Assembly: GCF_040939455.1 (NCBI RefSeq)
Contig: NC_134116.1
Location: 75,595,900-75,659,899, forward strand
Source of the DNA: Microcebus murinus
Taxonomy: Eukaryota; Chordata; Mammalia; Primates; Cheirogaleidae
Direction: 5' to 3'
Length of the DNA stretch: 64,000 nucleotides
This document shows positions 32,405 through 45,470 of this stretch, piece by piece (the first letter of the stretch is position 1; each line of letters opens with the position of its first letter). The notes beneath the pieces are model-generated. The model saw only the letters and a program-made list of their open reading frames with translations. It was not told the DNA's origin and searched no databases. The position numbers and the translations under genes are program-made.

Positions 32405-33000
32405 TGTAACAAAAAGGGAAATAACAGAGTGAATAAACCACCTATGGATTAAAAGAAAATATTTGCAAAACATACATCTGATAAGGGGCTAATATCCAAA
32501 ATATAGAAGGAACTCAAACAACTGTATAGGAAAGAAAACAAATTCAGGTCCCTTGCCTATCAAAAAATGTTGTATTATTTATTTATTTTATTTTTTCTCA
32601 TATTTGATTTAAAAATGTTTTTCAATAGGCAAGGGACAGAATAGTCATGTCTCAAAAGAAGATGTACAAATGGCCAACAGATGTATGAAAAAATACTCAA
32701 CATCTTTAATTATTAGGGAAATGCAAATTAAAACCATGATGAGATATCACCTCACACCTGTTAGAATGGCTATTCTCAAAAACACAAAAGGTAACACGTG
32801 TTGGTGAGGATGAGGAGAAAAGGAAACCCTTCTACACTAGTTGGCAGGAATGTAAATTAGTACAGCCCTAATGGAAAACAGTGAGGAGGTTGCTCCAAAA
32901 GCTAAAAATGAAACTACTATATGATCCAACAATCCCACTTCTGGGTATTGACTCAAAAGATTTGAAATCAGCATGTAAAAGAGATGATCTGGCTCTTAAA
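32405..33000 (+). mobile_element. L1 ORF2 fragment containing a hairpin
   Basis: 'aaaatatttgcaaaacatac', 'ggggctaatatccaaaatat', 'gatgagatatcacctcacac' and 'atgatccaacaatcccactt' are the L1 ORF2 3' end in order. About 75 bp of AT-rich sequence bounded by inverted copies of a 13-mer interrupts it at 32548-32637. Confidence 0.85.
32548..32637. repeat. Inverted repeat (hairpin) inside L1
   Basis: GTCCCTTGCCTAT at 32548-32560 is the exact reverse complement of ATAGGCAAGGGAC at 32625-32637. The loop is AT-rich. The right arm is in the expected L1 position; the left arm is an inverted extra copy. Confidence 0.88.
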
Positions 33001-33829
33001 GAATTTTTGAACTGTAGGACAAGAGGAGGGTTGGTGGGTAGGAAGGAGACAATTTTTTTTTGACATTAGTCTTTTTAGTTGCTATTGATCAATTTGTGTT
33101 TCCTATTTTTTTAGTGAAAAAGTTTTAGTTTATATTTTTAATTTAAAATAAAGTAAAAAGAAGTAACAATAACCTAAATTTCTATCACCATTTTAAATAT
33201 TTTGATAGGTATGCTTAACTTTTTTTTGAGGAAAAAACTATTAATTTTGTCAAGGTAATACAGGTAGAAAAGGACAAAGAAGAAAGGTTTCAACGTTATT
33301 CCAAACCCCACCATTAAGAAATAACCATCATTAACCAGATCAACATCTATTCCACACAATTTTCAATGCATTCATATAGATAGGATGGATGGATGAATAT
33401 TTATAAATGCTATTGTTAGGGGAATGTTTATAAATTTATTCAAAGAAAAAAGAAATTCAAGTGAAACTGAATTGCAAAAAAAAAAAAAAAAAGGGAGATT
33501 AATCCCTGTTAGTTTTCTCTAAGGTTAAGATAAGAAATTTTTAAAAATTAAAGTATTAGAGCCATTTCAGTTTTTTTAGTTACCTTTTAAAAAATAATAA
33601 TTTAAACAGTATCAAGTGACTCCCTACCATGACAGAAGAGGACAACAGCATTCTCTTACTTACCCCCACTTCTCTTTACCTCCTGACCTCTGCTCATTTT
33701 ACAAGATTTACATTCTATTAAGTTACAGAATTCCTTACATGTTCCATACATGTTTAGCATGTACATATGTACATGTATGTATGTCTTCAAATGGATTTAA
33801 TGTTCACTTTCAGGACTTTGACCGCAGTT
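33001..33829. other. AT-rich intergenic stretch, no gene seen
   Basis: Contains an A-run of about 16 near 33477-33492. No exon recognised. Confidence 0.45.
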
Positions 33830-34495
33830 TCCTCATTCCTAAGTTCTCATATTTGATTAATTTTTTTTTAATTGGCTGGATTTATTGTCCAGGCATGCAG
33901 CTTTTCCATGAAGAGTGTTGGGAATCAGATTCCCTGAATTCTTTATTTTTGAGAAATACCTGTCTCTACATTTCTGCTTGAATAACACCTTGGCCTGCTC
34001 CATTCTCCTTTCCTTTGGTGTTTTGCAGGTTGTGCTCTGTTGTCATCTGCCCCTGGAGGTTGCAATGGACAAGTCTGTGGCCAGTCTAATTTCTCTTTGC
34101 TTTTCTGTCTGAATATCTGACAAATTCTTTTTATCCTTGAATTTCAATAGTTTAATTAAAATATGTCTCCTTGGTATTGCGCTGTATTAAACACTTTTGG
34201 AATACTATTTGTTCCCTTGATCTGCGGGGTCAGGTGTTTTTCTTCATTTTGTGAAATTTTAAAAATATATTTTGAATAAATATTATCTTTCATTTTTAGA
34301 TTCTTTGCTTCAGGGACATCAATTAGCTTTAAGTTGGAATAGCTAAATCTTTTTTCCATTTCTATTAATGTTTCATTAATTGCTTAACTAGCTTGTCTTT
34401 TCATATGTACTACATCAAAAATTTCAAGACTGACCTTTATTATGTTAGTAATTGTATTTTCAGTGGTATCTAGCTATTCCTTTTGTTCCTGTTAT
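33830..34495 (-). mobile_element. Old L1M/HAL1-like fragment
   Basis: 'tttttatccttgaatttcaa' and 'gaaattttaaaaatatattt' resemble antisense old L1 sequence. The family call is tentative. Confidence 0.5.
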
Positions 34496-35185
34496 ATTAT
34501 GGCCAGTTCTGCATGTAAGAAGCTTGGAAGCTGCCACGCCCTCTTAACAAGTAAAAGGCTAAACAAACTCAAAAATCAACAACTCTTCTTAGACCCATAA
34601 GAGAAAATCCACAGGGAAGAACTGCTGCCCCCCCTCCCAATTGGACAGACAGGCAGATGCAGAGAATCACAGTGTCCTAGAGCAGACGCCTCTGTGGGAA
34701 GCAGCGTTAGAGTAGGAAAACCTTAACCGTAATGACAAATTGGTGGAGGCTCAATGTGCATAAGTCAGAGAGTCAAAGTCTCCAGCGGACCTAGTTTTAG
34801 GAAGGCCTCCACACTTTTTGTGAGTTTTACCTCCAGAAGTTCAACCAGATTCTTACAATAAATTTAGAGAAAAATCCTTATGTGTTTTCAGCAGGGGGAG
34901 GGAGGAAATGACCATTTTGAAATACAGAGCACTCTGTTCTTCTTAACAAGGTCTGCCTTCAGGAGAAACTAGTCAACAAGAGCCTGACCTGCTGGGGTTT
35001 GATTAGAGTCTAAGTGACCTGGGGGAAGGGAAATACCCACCCCTAGCCTGATCTAGACATCCTATCCCACGTAAGAGGGGAGGCAAAAACTGAGGGGCAC
35101 TTATGAAGTTCACAGACCAGAGTCACAGGCTCACTAAAAGACAGAGGCCTAATCACAGGACTATAGAACACTTCCCCACTAGAAA
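34496..35185 (+). mobile_element. Probable L1M 5' region
   Basis: Precedes an ORF2 fragment on the same strand and contains 'gaaaatccacagggaagaac' and similar L1M-like text. Low-confidence boundary. Confidence 0.4.
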
Positions 35186-35935
35186 TCCACATGAGAAAGA
35201 TAACTGGAAAACACCAAAATACATGGAGATTAAACAACATACTTCTAAATAACACAGGGTCAAAGAAGAAATCTCAAGAGGAATTTTAAAGTATTTTGAA
35301 CTAAATGAAAATGAAAACACAACTTATCAAAATTTGTGGGATGTGGCAAAAACAGTGCTTGGAGGAAAATAGTACTGAGTGCATATATTAGAAAGGAAGA
35401 ACCATCTAAAGTCAATACTCTACACTTTCACCTCAGGGAAACTAGAAAAAGAAGAGCAAATTAAGTACAAGAAAAGAAACAATAAGAATCAGAGCAGAAA
35501 TCAATGAAATTGAAAAGAGAAAATCAATAGACAAAATCAACAAAATCAAAATCTGGTTCTTGGAAAAGGTTGTTAAATTGGTAAGCCTCTAGGTAAGCTA
35601 ACTATAAAAAAAGAGAGAGGACACAAATTACTAATTATCAGAAATGAAAGAGGGGACATCACTACAGATCCCACAGACATTAAAAGGATAATAAAGTAAA
35701 AAAAACTATGAACAACTCTATGCCTACAAATTTGATAATTTAGATGACATGGACCAATTCCTAAAAAATACAGTCTGCCAAAGGTTGCAAGAAGAAATAG
35801 ACAATCTGAATAGGCGAATGTCTATTAAATAATTTAATCAGTAATTAATAACCTTCCAAAACAGAAAGCATCAGGCCCAGATTGGTTTACTGATGAATTC
35901 TACCAAACATTTAAGGAAGAAATTATATTAATTTG
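35186..35935 (+). mobile_element. L1 ORF2 fragment (endonuclease-RT region)
   Basis: 'tacatggagattaaacaaca', 'gtcaaagaagaaatctcaag', 'aaatcaatgaaattgaaaag', 'gatgaattctaccaaacatt' are consecutive L1 ORF2 segments. Multiple stops. Truncated at the 3' end. Confidence 0.85.
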
Positions 35936-36029
35936 CTATATATTAATATATCATGTAATGATGTTGTTTAGGTATTAAATTGGTTTCCTTAGGTCTGCAC
36001 ACTCTTTTATTTCATTTTGTTTTTCATAA

Positions 36030-36415
36030 TATTAGTCAGGATGAGTTAGGTTATGCTACAGTAACAAGTCTAACCACAACTTTTCAGTGCCCTATCATAT
36101 TGAGGTTGATTTATTTTTCATGCAAAGTTAGGTGAGAGCTGACAGCTTTCCAGAACAGCTCAGTTCCAAGAGATAACGCACATCCACCTTGCATGTTAAA
36201 GCTATGTCACATGGAACCTATGGCTTCCAAATCGCCAAGGCAGGAGAAATGGCAGTGTAAAGAACTCACACCTGCTGGCCTGGTATTGGAATTGGTCTGG
36301 AATTTTCATATGCCATTTACATTTATTGCTAGAATGTGTACTTTTTGGCCAGACCTAGTCAGATGGGAGTATTAAATGCAAGAATGCAAAATGCCTGTGT
36401 GCCCAGGAAGAATAA
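36030..36415 (-). mobile_element. Possible MaLR-like LTR remnant
   Basis: 'gggttatgctgcagtaacaa'-like start (here 'aggttatgctacagtaacaa') and 'ggccagacctagtcagatgg' suggest an old MLT-type LTR in reverse orientation. Strongly diverged. Confidence 0.35.
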
Positions 36416-36618
36416 AATGACACAACATTTGGTGAACACACAGCATTATCTCTGACACATTTTCCATGCCATATCATCCTAGAGTTCTTGTTTTATTGAA
36501 TTCATGCTTTTTAAAAAATTTTTCTCTAGTGTAAAGAGATTGGGAAAAACCTTCTTTTATTTAAGTTTTCTTTTAACTTAAGTTCTTTGCCAGTCTTATA
36601 CTTGTCTGCCCGTCTGCT

Positions 36619-36718
36619 TTTTTCCTTCCTTCCTTCCTTCCTTCCTTCCTTCCTTCCTTCCTTCCTTCCTTCCTTCCTTCCTTCCTTCCTTCCTTCCTTC
36701 CTTCCTTCCTTCCTTCCT
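36619..36718. repeat. (TTCC)n microsatellite, about 23 units
   Basis: Perfect ttcc repeats over about 90 bases. Likely polymorphic. The Lys/Glu/Gly/Arg open frame on the - strand is the repeat translated. Confidence 0.97.
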
Positions 36719-36719
36719 C

Positions 36720-38330
<1,611 letters not shown>

Positions 38331-38332
38331 TC

Positions 38333-38607
38333 AGTTTGTTAGGGCTGCATAGCAAAGTACCAGGCTGAGTAACTTAACAGAAATTTATTTGCTAACAGTC
38401 CTGGAGGCTAAAAGTCCAGGATCCAGGTATTGGCAGGTTTTTTCCTTCTCTCCTTGGCCTTAAGGTGGCCACCTTCTTCCTGTGTCTTCACATGATCTTC
38501 CCTCTGTACCTGTGTCCAAATGTCCTCTTCTTATAAAGACACAGTCGTATTGGATTAGGAACACTTTAATGACCTCATTTTACTTTAGTCACCTCTTTAA
38601 AGACCTA
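38333..38607 (-). mobile_element. MaLR LTR (MST/MLT1-like), truncated
   Basis: 'ctcagtttgttagggctgca', 'gtgtcttcacatgatcttcc', 'ttggattaggaacactttaa' and 'cacctctttaaagacctaat' are the reverse orientation of a MaLR LTR that stops abruptly at the next element. Confidence 0.75.
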
Positions 38608-38630
38608 ATGCTATGGTTTGAAGGTGTGCC

Positions 38631-39009
38631 TGTTCCGGCAGGTGTGAACAGCTCTTGGCCGAAGAAAAACCGAGCGGCACACGGAGAGTTGGAGAGTCAG
38701 CTTTATTTCGTGGGCGGGCTCAGAGAGGCATATCTGCCACCAAACTCTGAGCACCCCTCTTTCGTTTGCTTTTAGTTTCATACCTTTTGGGGGATTACAG
38801 TTAGCCAATGGCAAGTTTTCACAAAAGTCACCTCATTTACATAGTAGTCAGCCAATCAGAAGCATGTCCCAAAAGTTACTTCATTTACATGGTAGTCAAC
38901 CAATCAGAAGGATGACCTCAAACCACCTCATCAGCTGTAAGTATTAGTAGCTGCTCCATTTAGGAGCCGGATAACCGAAACAGGCGGGTTTTGGTGGAAT
39001 GCCCTGACA
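38631..39009 (-). mobile_element. Solo retroviral LTR, ERV1/gammaretrovirus-like, 379 bp
   Basis: On the - strand it runs TGTCAGGGCATT...GCCGGAACA. It has inverted CCAAT boxes (GATTGG), an AATAAA signal (+ strand tttatt 38702-38707) followed by a 70-bp R/U5-like end, and a 48-bp tandem repeat. No internal viral sequence flanks it, so it is a recombination product of a provirus. A target duplication is not clear (tgcc/tacc). It is unrelated to the 7-12.8 kb provirus LTR. Confidence 0.83.
38823..38918. promoter_or_regulatory. Two 48-bp direct repeats in solo LTR (enhancer-like)
   Basis: Units 38823-38870 and 38871-38918 share 'catttacat', 'gtagtca' and 'ccaatcagaag'. Each thus carries an octamer-like ATGTAAAT and a CCAAT motif. 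Duplicated U3 enhancers are characteristic of gammaretroviral LTRs. Confidence 0.85.
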
Positions 39010-39296
39010 TACCCTCTAAAATTCAGGTGTCATCAATGCAGTGGCATTGCGCCTGGCCCTCTGTAGTTTTTAACGTGGGAAGTGACATGATATATGCTGT
39101 ATTTTAGGAAGACCAATTTTTATGCCCCTTATGTGTCATTGATCAGTGACTATCCAGATACTGTGACTGACACTGATTTTGCTCCTGCCAAAGATAATTT
39201 ATCTTCCTCTTGGCTGCTAACAGACCCCCAACTTCATTCAGATTGGTGGGAGGAGAAAGGAAATCATTTGTTCTCGAAGACGGAGTGCCCTGCCCA

Positions 39297-39334
<38 letters not shown>
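39297..39334. repeat. (GT)n(GA)n compound microsatellite
   Basis: About 12 GT then 8 GA units, read directly. Confidence 0.95.
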
Positions 39335-39344
39335 ATAATCCTGA

Positions 39345-39785
39345 CTGGCCCAGGCCAGCCATGTTAATTCCACTCCCCTTTGCCAGTGATTGGTCTAAGG
39401 GGTGGCATGTGACCCAGCTGACACATGACCTAGTTCTGGCCAATGAGATGTAAAAAGGATTCTGTTGGGTGGCTTCTTAGAAGAGTTTTTCTTACTTAAT
39501 AAATAGATAGGACTTAGCAGAGAGAAGACCTCTTTGCCCCATTTCCTGCCTTGAATGTAGTTGTACAAGCCACCTTGTGACCATAAAAGCAGCATCAAAG
39601 ATGACAAAACAAAAAGAGAAGGCTTGCCTGGGTACTTCATCACGTTGTGAAATTGTCACATCCAACCTGACACTTCCTTCTGCAGACTCCTTACTATATG
39701 AGATTATTCAATTTTGTCTTTATTGCTTAAGTTACCCTTAGCTGGATGTACTGCTACCTGCAACCAAAAGCATTCCTAACTGGTA
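39345..39785 (+). mobile_element. Possible MLT1-like LTR remnant
   Basis: 'ggccaatgagatgtaaaaag', 'gttgggtggcttcttagaag' and the end 'attgcttaagttacccttag ... aactggta' recall MLT1-type LTRs. Diverged. Confidence 0.4.
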
Positions 39786-41824
39786 TAGTCACCATTATAT
39801 TTGCTTTTTAAGCAAGCACTTATATGACTAAATACATTCCCTTGCAACTCCCTACAGTTTCTAAACAAGAAAGTATCATATAAAGACTCAGAACTGTACA
39901 TACTAGAGGAGAGAGGGGTCAGGTTGACCAGAGGGATCAGGAAAGTCTTCCTGTGGCACAGGGTACCTGGGCCAGCACAAGCAGTGAGAGTAGGACAGTC
40001 AGAGAAATGTTCAGGGTGTTTGAGGGGCAGGTGTAAAGTCTCAGGGTGAGCAAATAGGGACAGCTTCTTTGGACACCCGAGAAGACCTGGATTCCAGCCT
40101 GCGTTTACGGTCTTGACTGGGGACTGTGGAGGATGCCAAGGGAAGCCTGCTCTTTCAGTCTCACAACACCGCCTGGGGAAGATCGAGCCAGGCCTGTTCT
40201 GAGGCAGGAAGCTCTGAGGCCAAACAGCACAAGGGCAGCCCTCCTCTTGCACCCCCAACTCCAGGCTGCAGTGCCGCCCTTGGCTCTGAGCTGGGTGAGT
40301 TCCCCACCTTCCTAATTCACCTTCCACCTGGCGCTCAGGTCTTTGCCTCCCGTCCTTGTGGCTAAAGTCTTAATGTTAATGTTTGTGCCAGGGCACCAGA
40401 CTAACAGCCTGAAAGTTTCCTTGCAGGTCCCAAAGGATTCTCTTAGGCTAATGCTACCCCTGGTGGCCTTTTGCAAACCTTCCAATTTCTAGGCACAATC
40501 AGACTCCTCAAACCATCTCACAGTATTAAGGATGAAAAAATAACCATAGATGCCCCCCAAAAATGTTTAAATGACTCTCCACCTGCCATGCCTAACACCG
40601 TGGCTGAGGAAGGAAAGCTGGTGCCTGGTACTGACGTATCACTAACTCAGTTCTGAGGCCTTAGTTGGGTGTGTCACTTAATATTTTCGGGCTTTAGTTT
40701 TTTTCATTTATAAGGGATGAGTCGTTGGGACTTTTCTAAACTGAAACTGTATTGTTGGTGGCTGCTAATTGTCATTGCTGTTCTTCCTAGATACTGAAAT
40801 CACAGTATTCCTTTCTTTTCCTCCTCTGCCATCATTTTAAGCAGAGGACAAAGCAGGCAGCAGCTTGCCAGCCAGGCAAGAGGGCCAGGTGGCCAGGGAA
40901 CCAGGCAGGCCAGCAACCTGTCAGCTTCTGCTTCCTCCAGCTTTCCACCCAAGCCCCTTAGCCATGGATTCTCGCTGCTTCTGGAGCACCTGACCCCGTG
41001 AAATGACTGACTAGGGACAGGTGGGGCTCAGGACGGGAGCAGAGGGGGAACACCCAGTGGACTCAGAGGGGGCATACCACATCTGCTGTCGTGCTGTCTG
41101 GGCCTTCAGTAGGGTCCTGATAAAGGTCATGGCCAGTCTCAGTGATGCTGGTAGAAGTTAAAAGAAGCATGTGTCTACTTGTGTGGAATACCACAGGCAG
41201 CACTGCACCCCAAAGACCAGCCCATGGTGGCAGGGTTGAGTGGGCTACCCAAGGAGAGGAAATGCCAGGATGAGATCCTCCCTGCAATGCTGACTTTGGT
41301 GGATCAAGGTTTTTGTTTTATTTAAGGAGCTGGGGTTCGGGGGCCAGGGGAGGTTCTTAGACCAAGCTTAGGGCTGGTAGGACTTCAGCAGCAGAGGCTG
41401 GTAGAGAGAAGAGATGAGCAACTGGACTGGGGCAGGATGGAGAAGAAGGGAGCTGGGAACGTGACAGTGGTGAGCTGCCCTGCAGGGGCAGCCACGCAAC
41501 CCAGTCCTACCCAGGGGCAGGCCCAGCAGACGGTATCTGAGGGCTTGCAGTCCAGAGATGGCGCCGGCAACCAGAGGCTCTAAGCATCAGGGCACACTTG
41601 AAGTCAGACAGGAGGCAGGACCTCAAAGAAAGCCTGTGGGGCAGGGGAAAGGGTCCACCCCTGAGGGATAAGGGCAGTGGGCGCAGACAGTGTGCTGGCA
41701 CCCATTCAAGGCCGGATCCCAACAGAGACTTGGAATTCGAGGGCAGGAGTACAGCTGACCCATGGAGATAAGTACTGGGGGATTAGTTAGGCCTGGTGCA
41801 GAGGGGTGTGGCAAACAGTACTAA
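39786..41824. other. Intergenic stretch, no gene seen
   Basis: A 183-codon frame on the - strand (39776-40327) has no domain or signal and no supporting splice structure. No repeats assigned. Confidence 0.45.
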
Positions 41825-42050
41825 TGCAATCATACTTAACACTTCTCCAGTGCTTACTTTGGTCCAGGCACCATTGTAAATGTTTTTCTGGATTCCTACT
41901 TTAATCCTCACAACAACCCTTCTGTTCTGTCATCATCCCTGCTTTGGAGAGTAAGAGGCAGGGGCCCAGAGAGGTTAGACGGCTCGTCAAAGGCCAGATA
42001 TCGGGCAGGAGGCGGAGCCAAGATTCAAACACCTGGAGCTGCGTCCAGAC
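41825..42050 (-). repeat. MIR SINE
   Basis: 'gtgcttactttggtccaggc', 'tttaatcctcacaacaaccc', 'ggcccagagaggttagacgg', 'ccaagattcaaacacctgga' form a nearly full MIR in reverse. Confidence 0.8.
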
Positions 42051-42060
42051 CCACTTCAGC

Positions 42061-43630
42061 AGCAGAAGCCCTTTGCTCCCTGCTTTGTGGCTTCCGGGGT
42101 GTGGTACCGCTGAGCCCAAAGGCGGCAACCTTGACCTGAGTGAGGTCTGAGCTGACCGCAGGTGAATCCTGCCTGCCTTTCACCGGCCGGGGAGATCAGC
42201 TCACGCGGCCCCAGCGATGGAGCAGGGTCTTTAGGAGCCAGCTCTCCTTCCATGAAGAGGCTGGAAGAGTAATGGGGCCAGAGGTGCAGGGGAGGAGAGG
42301 CTGTAAGCCATAAGACAAGCCAGGCAAGAGTGGCCCCTGCCTTCTGATTTAGGTATGACTTTGGCCAAGCATATCACCTGGCTTCCTGTTTCCTTCTTGT
42401 AAGATCAAGCGGTGGGACTAGACCGTGTCTAAGACCCACGTGCACATTAATGTGTCATGATTCTACGTTATTTCCACCAGTCAGTCTTCTGAACTTCTTT
42501 CCTTCTCTGATCATTGGGACTTATCTTCTTCATAAATTCTAGAAAAAATGGCTAATTGTCTTGCAATAGTATCTTCCTGTTCTTAAAATCGCCTAGGATG
42601 CTTGCCAACAAATCCTGTTTGTTTTTGTTTTATTTTAAAAACATAGTTTTTAAAGTCCTTTTTAATAATGTCATCAGAGGATGAAGTCTGAGTCTTTATC
42701 CTCTCACCCTAAGCTTCGTTTTCTCTACTTAATGATCTCCATCCGTGATCTTTAAATAAATGCAATGGAGAAGCAAAGAAAGAGATTTTAAAAGGAATTT
42801 ATTTAATTTTAAATAAACATAATGAAGAAGAAAAGGGACTTATTTCCCTCCTCTCTAACATATAGATATAGAACATTTTTCTTGATTTCTCTTTTAAAGA
42901 ATTTTCCTGTTTTCTTTCTTCTTCTGCATTCTTAATCTTGTTTCTTCTTATCTGTGTTCCTTCTTTACACAGTGATACCTTTCATATCGAGTGGGTTTGT
43001 AACACTGTAATTTGTTTCCCGTCATGATTGCTCTATGCCTCTTCATATCTTCTCATCAAACGCACACTGGATTTGCTGGAAACTCGTGGCAAGGACATGT
43101 CTTCCTGACTACCAATGACACCAAAGTAACAGTCATTGTCCCTCTTTTTTCTCTAGCCTCAGGCTCAGATCCTAAAATTTACTTTGCGCTGATAATCCAC
43201 ATTTTTAATTTCTGACTAGGAAAGAAAATTAAGTTTTATTAAGGAAAAATGTTAAACATGTACATAAGAAGAAAAATGCATAAATTATGTACCCATGTCA
43301 ACACATGGCCTGTCTTGTTTCATCTTTATGCCTCTTGAATAATTTTTAAATATATTTTGTATTGATACCGAATAGATGTACACATTTTCACAGTACATGT
43401 GATAATTTAATACATTCATATAATTTGTAAAGACCAAATTAGTGTAACTGGCTCTTGGATAATTTTAAAGCAAATCTCAGACATTTTATCACTTCATCTG
43501 TGATCACTTCAGTATGTGAAGACAGGGTATTTTATTTAAATAAACTATTATTTGGCTGAGTTTTAAATTTTAGCAAGAGAAGCCATATCAATATTTGACT
43601 TGATACTTTGGACACTGATGTGTTTTATGC
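42061..43630. other. Intergenic stretch, AT-rich from 42480, no gene seen
   Basis: No exon or transposon assigned. Confidence 0.45.
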
Positions 43631-43635
43631 TTTTT

Positions 43636-43800
43636 GTTGTTATTGTTGTTGTTTTCTTTGGGACAGAGTCTCACGCTGTTGACCAGGCTGGAGTGCAGTT
43701 GGCATGATCACAGCTCACTGTAACCTCCAACTCCTGAGCTCAAGCCACCCTCCTGCTTCAGCCTCCCAAGTAGCTGGGAGGCATGTACCACCATGGCTGT
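43636..43800 (-). mobile_element. Alu-related monomer
   Basis: 'gacagagtctcacgctgttg', 'caggctggagtgcagttggc', 'cagcctcccaagtagctggg' after a (TTG)n-rich tail. Single arm only. Confidence 0.85.
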
Positions 43801-44929
43801 GTTTTACGTTTAAAAAAAATGTGTCTGTCAGATCTTGGGATTAACTTTTTTCCTTTTATGTGGATAAAGAAGGAGTTGTACTTTTAAAATACAGCAACAG
43901 TCATTCTCATATATTAGACAGGTATGCTAAGGAAGTTTTTATCATAGAAATGATAGAAACAAAGTTATTTGGCAGTCTAAAAATTAGTGGCAAGCAGCTT
44001 ATGATGTTGTGACTTTCAGGTAATAATTTGAAGCAACGTTCTCAGTTTAGCTACAACTTAATTTTTAGACTATTATTTTTTCAACAGAAAAATCTAAAGC
44101 CACTCACTGTACTCAAGTCTTCCTTCCCAGTGGGGTTAGGCGAGCTTGGGGATGCCAGTTTGTCTCTAAGAGAGCTCCAGGGCCACGTGCCTGCACATCT
44201 GGCCGCCTGCTGGCGCGGTGGCGGGGTCTAGGGCAGTGTGTGTCTGGCTGCCCCATGACTGCTGCTGCGCGAGTCGCGAGAAGTGCGTCCAGGAGGAGCC
44301 TGGAAGAGGCGCAGGAAGGAAAGGGCTGGTCTTCCACCGAAGCCGCCAGCAGATCTGCCCTGAGGGTGTGTCTGGAGTTCAGGGAACTTTTGAAGAAGGA
44401 AGGCTGAAGATGGAGAACTCTGCTAGTCACCCCTCCTTATTCAGAAATGGAAATTAAATTAAACTCGGTCTTTTAATAAACTTCCTAATCACAAAACTCA
44501 GCCTATCTGTCTCATATATATGATTTTTGTCTTATATCATAGATATGGTATATAAAGTTAGGCTGTAGCACTATCTGTTGAGTTTCTAGTTCCTTAAAAT
44601 GTTTGGACCCGGGCCATGCTATCCCTTTAAACCCTGCTCTGGCTCAAAGCAGAAAGTCAGTGGGCGCTGTCCACTGCCCACTCACATCGGCCTGGCTGCG
44701 ACTAATCCTCCTCCACGCCCCGTCCCCAGCCCCTCCCCACAACTTCCCTCTCAGGCAATGCTCGGCTCTCCTGGGGTCCTCCTTGAAACCCTGGGGTGCT
44801 CTTGGGCTCTTCCCTCTCCCTCACCTTGACCACAACGTCATTAATCTTCTCTGGCCAACCTTTCTCTGAAGTACTAGCTAGAGTCACCCTGTGCTTCCTC
44901 GTTCCTGTCCCACCACCTCTTAACACATT
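43801..44929. other. Intergenic stretch, no gene seen
   Basis: A modest GC-rich patch at 44110-44400 contains some CpG but is short. No exon recognised. Confidence 0.45.
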
Positions 44930-45470
44930 TGCTTGTTCTTTATGAATTTAATTTGTTAATAGTTCATTCTTTTCCTTCCAGTCTCATTCCCTTTTAACCC
45001 ACTATTTGCCTGTCTAACCATCCTAAAGCCATTCCCTCAGGTACTGACAGGACCAAACACATTTAGAAGTATCTATCAAGTATACAAGGCCTTTAACCAG
45101 ACCTGTTCCTGGCGCCTCCAGCTTCCTCAGGTCTTGTGCCCACACACCCTTCCACCTATGGAGAAGGTTTTATTCCCTTCTCCTCTCCAGAATGCCTTCT
45201 CCTCTCTGCTGATATAAATCTGTTATCATCTTCAAAGCCATTTCCTGATTTAGTAATTAATAAATCCTTGCAGCACTCATAACCGTGTCTTGCCTTTGAT
45301 TGCCTTAGAATTGTTTCCTAATGTTCATGGAAGTCTGCCCTTCCCTGATATATCATAAAGTCTTCTAGGGCAATAATTATATCTCCTGTGTTACTATTTT
45401 CAATCAGACTAGCCCAGTATTGTGTACAGGGCATGGGCTCAACAAATATTTACTGAATGAAAGAATACAT
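44930..45470 (+). repeat. L2 LINE 3' fragment
   Basis: 'acaaggcctttaaccagacc', 'ccttctcctctccagaatgc', 'tcttctagggcaataattat', 'caacaaatatttactgaatg' in L2 order. Confidence 0.65.

Larger units (their letters stand above)
38608..39070 (+). mobile_element. MaLR-like LTR start, split by a solo LTR
   Basis: 'tgctatggtttgaaggtgtg' (38609) looks like the 5' end of a + strand MaLR LTR, and 'accctctaaaattcaggtgt' after 39010 is its continuation. The 379-bp LTR lies between the two parts. Confidence 0.55.

Noticed and set aside
39776..40327. 183-codon - strand frame
   Set aside because: No recognised domain, no promoter or exon structure. Likely chance.
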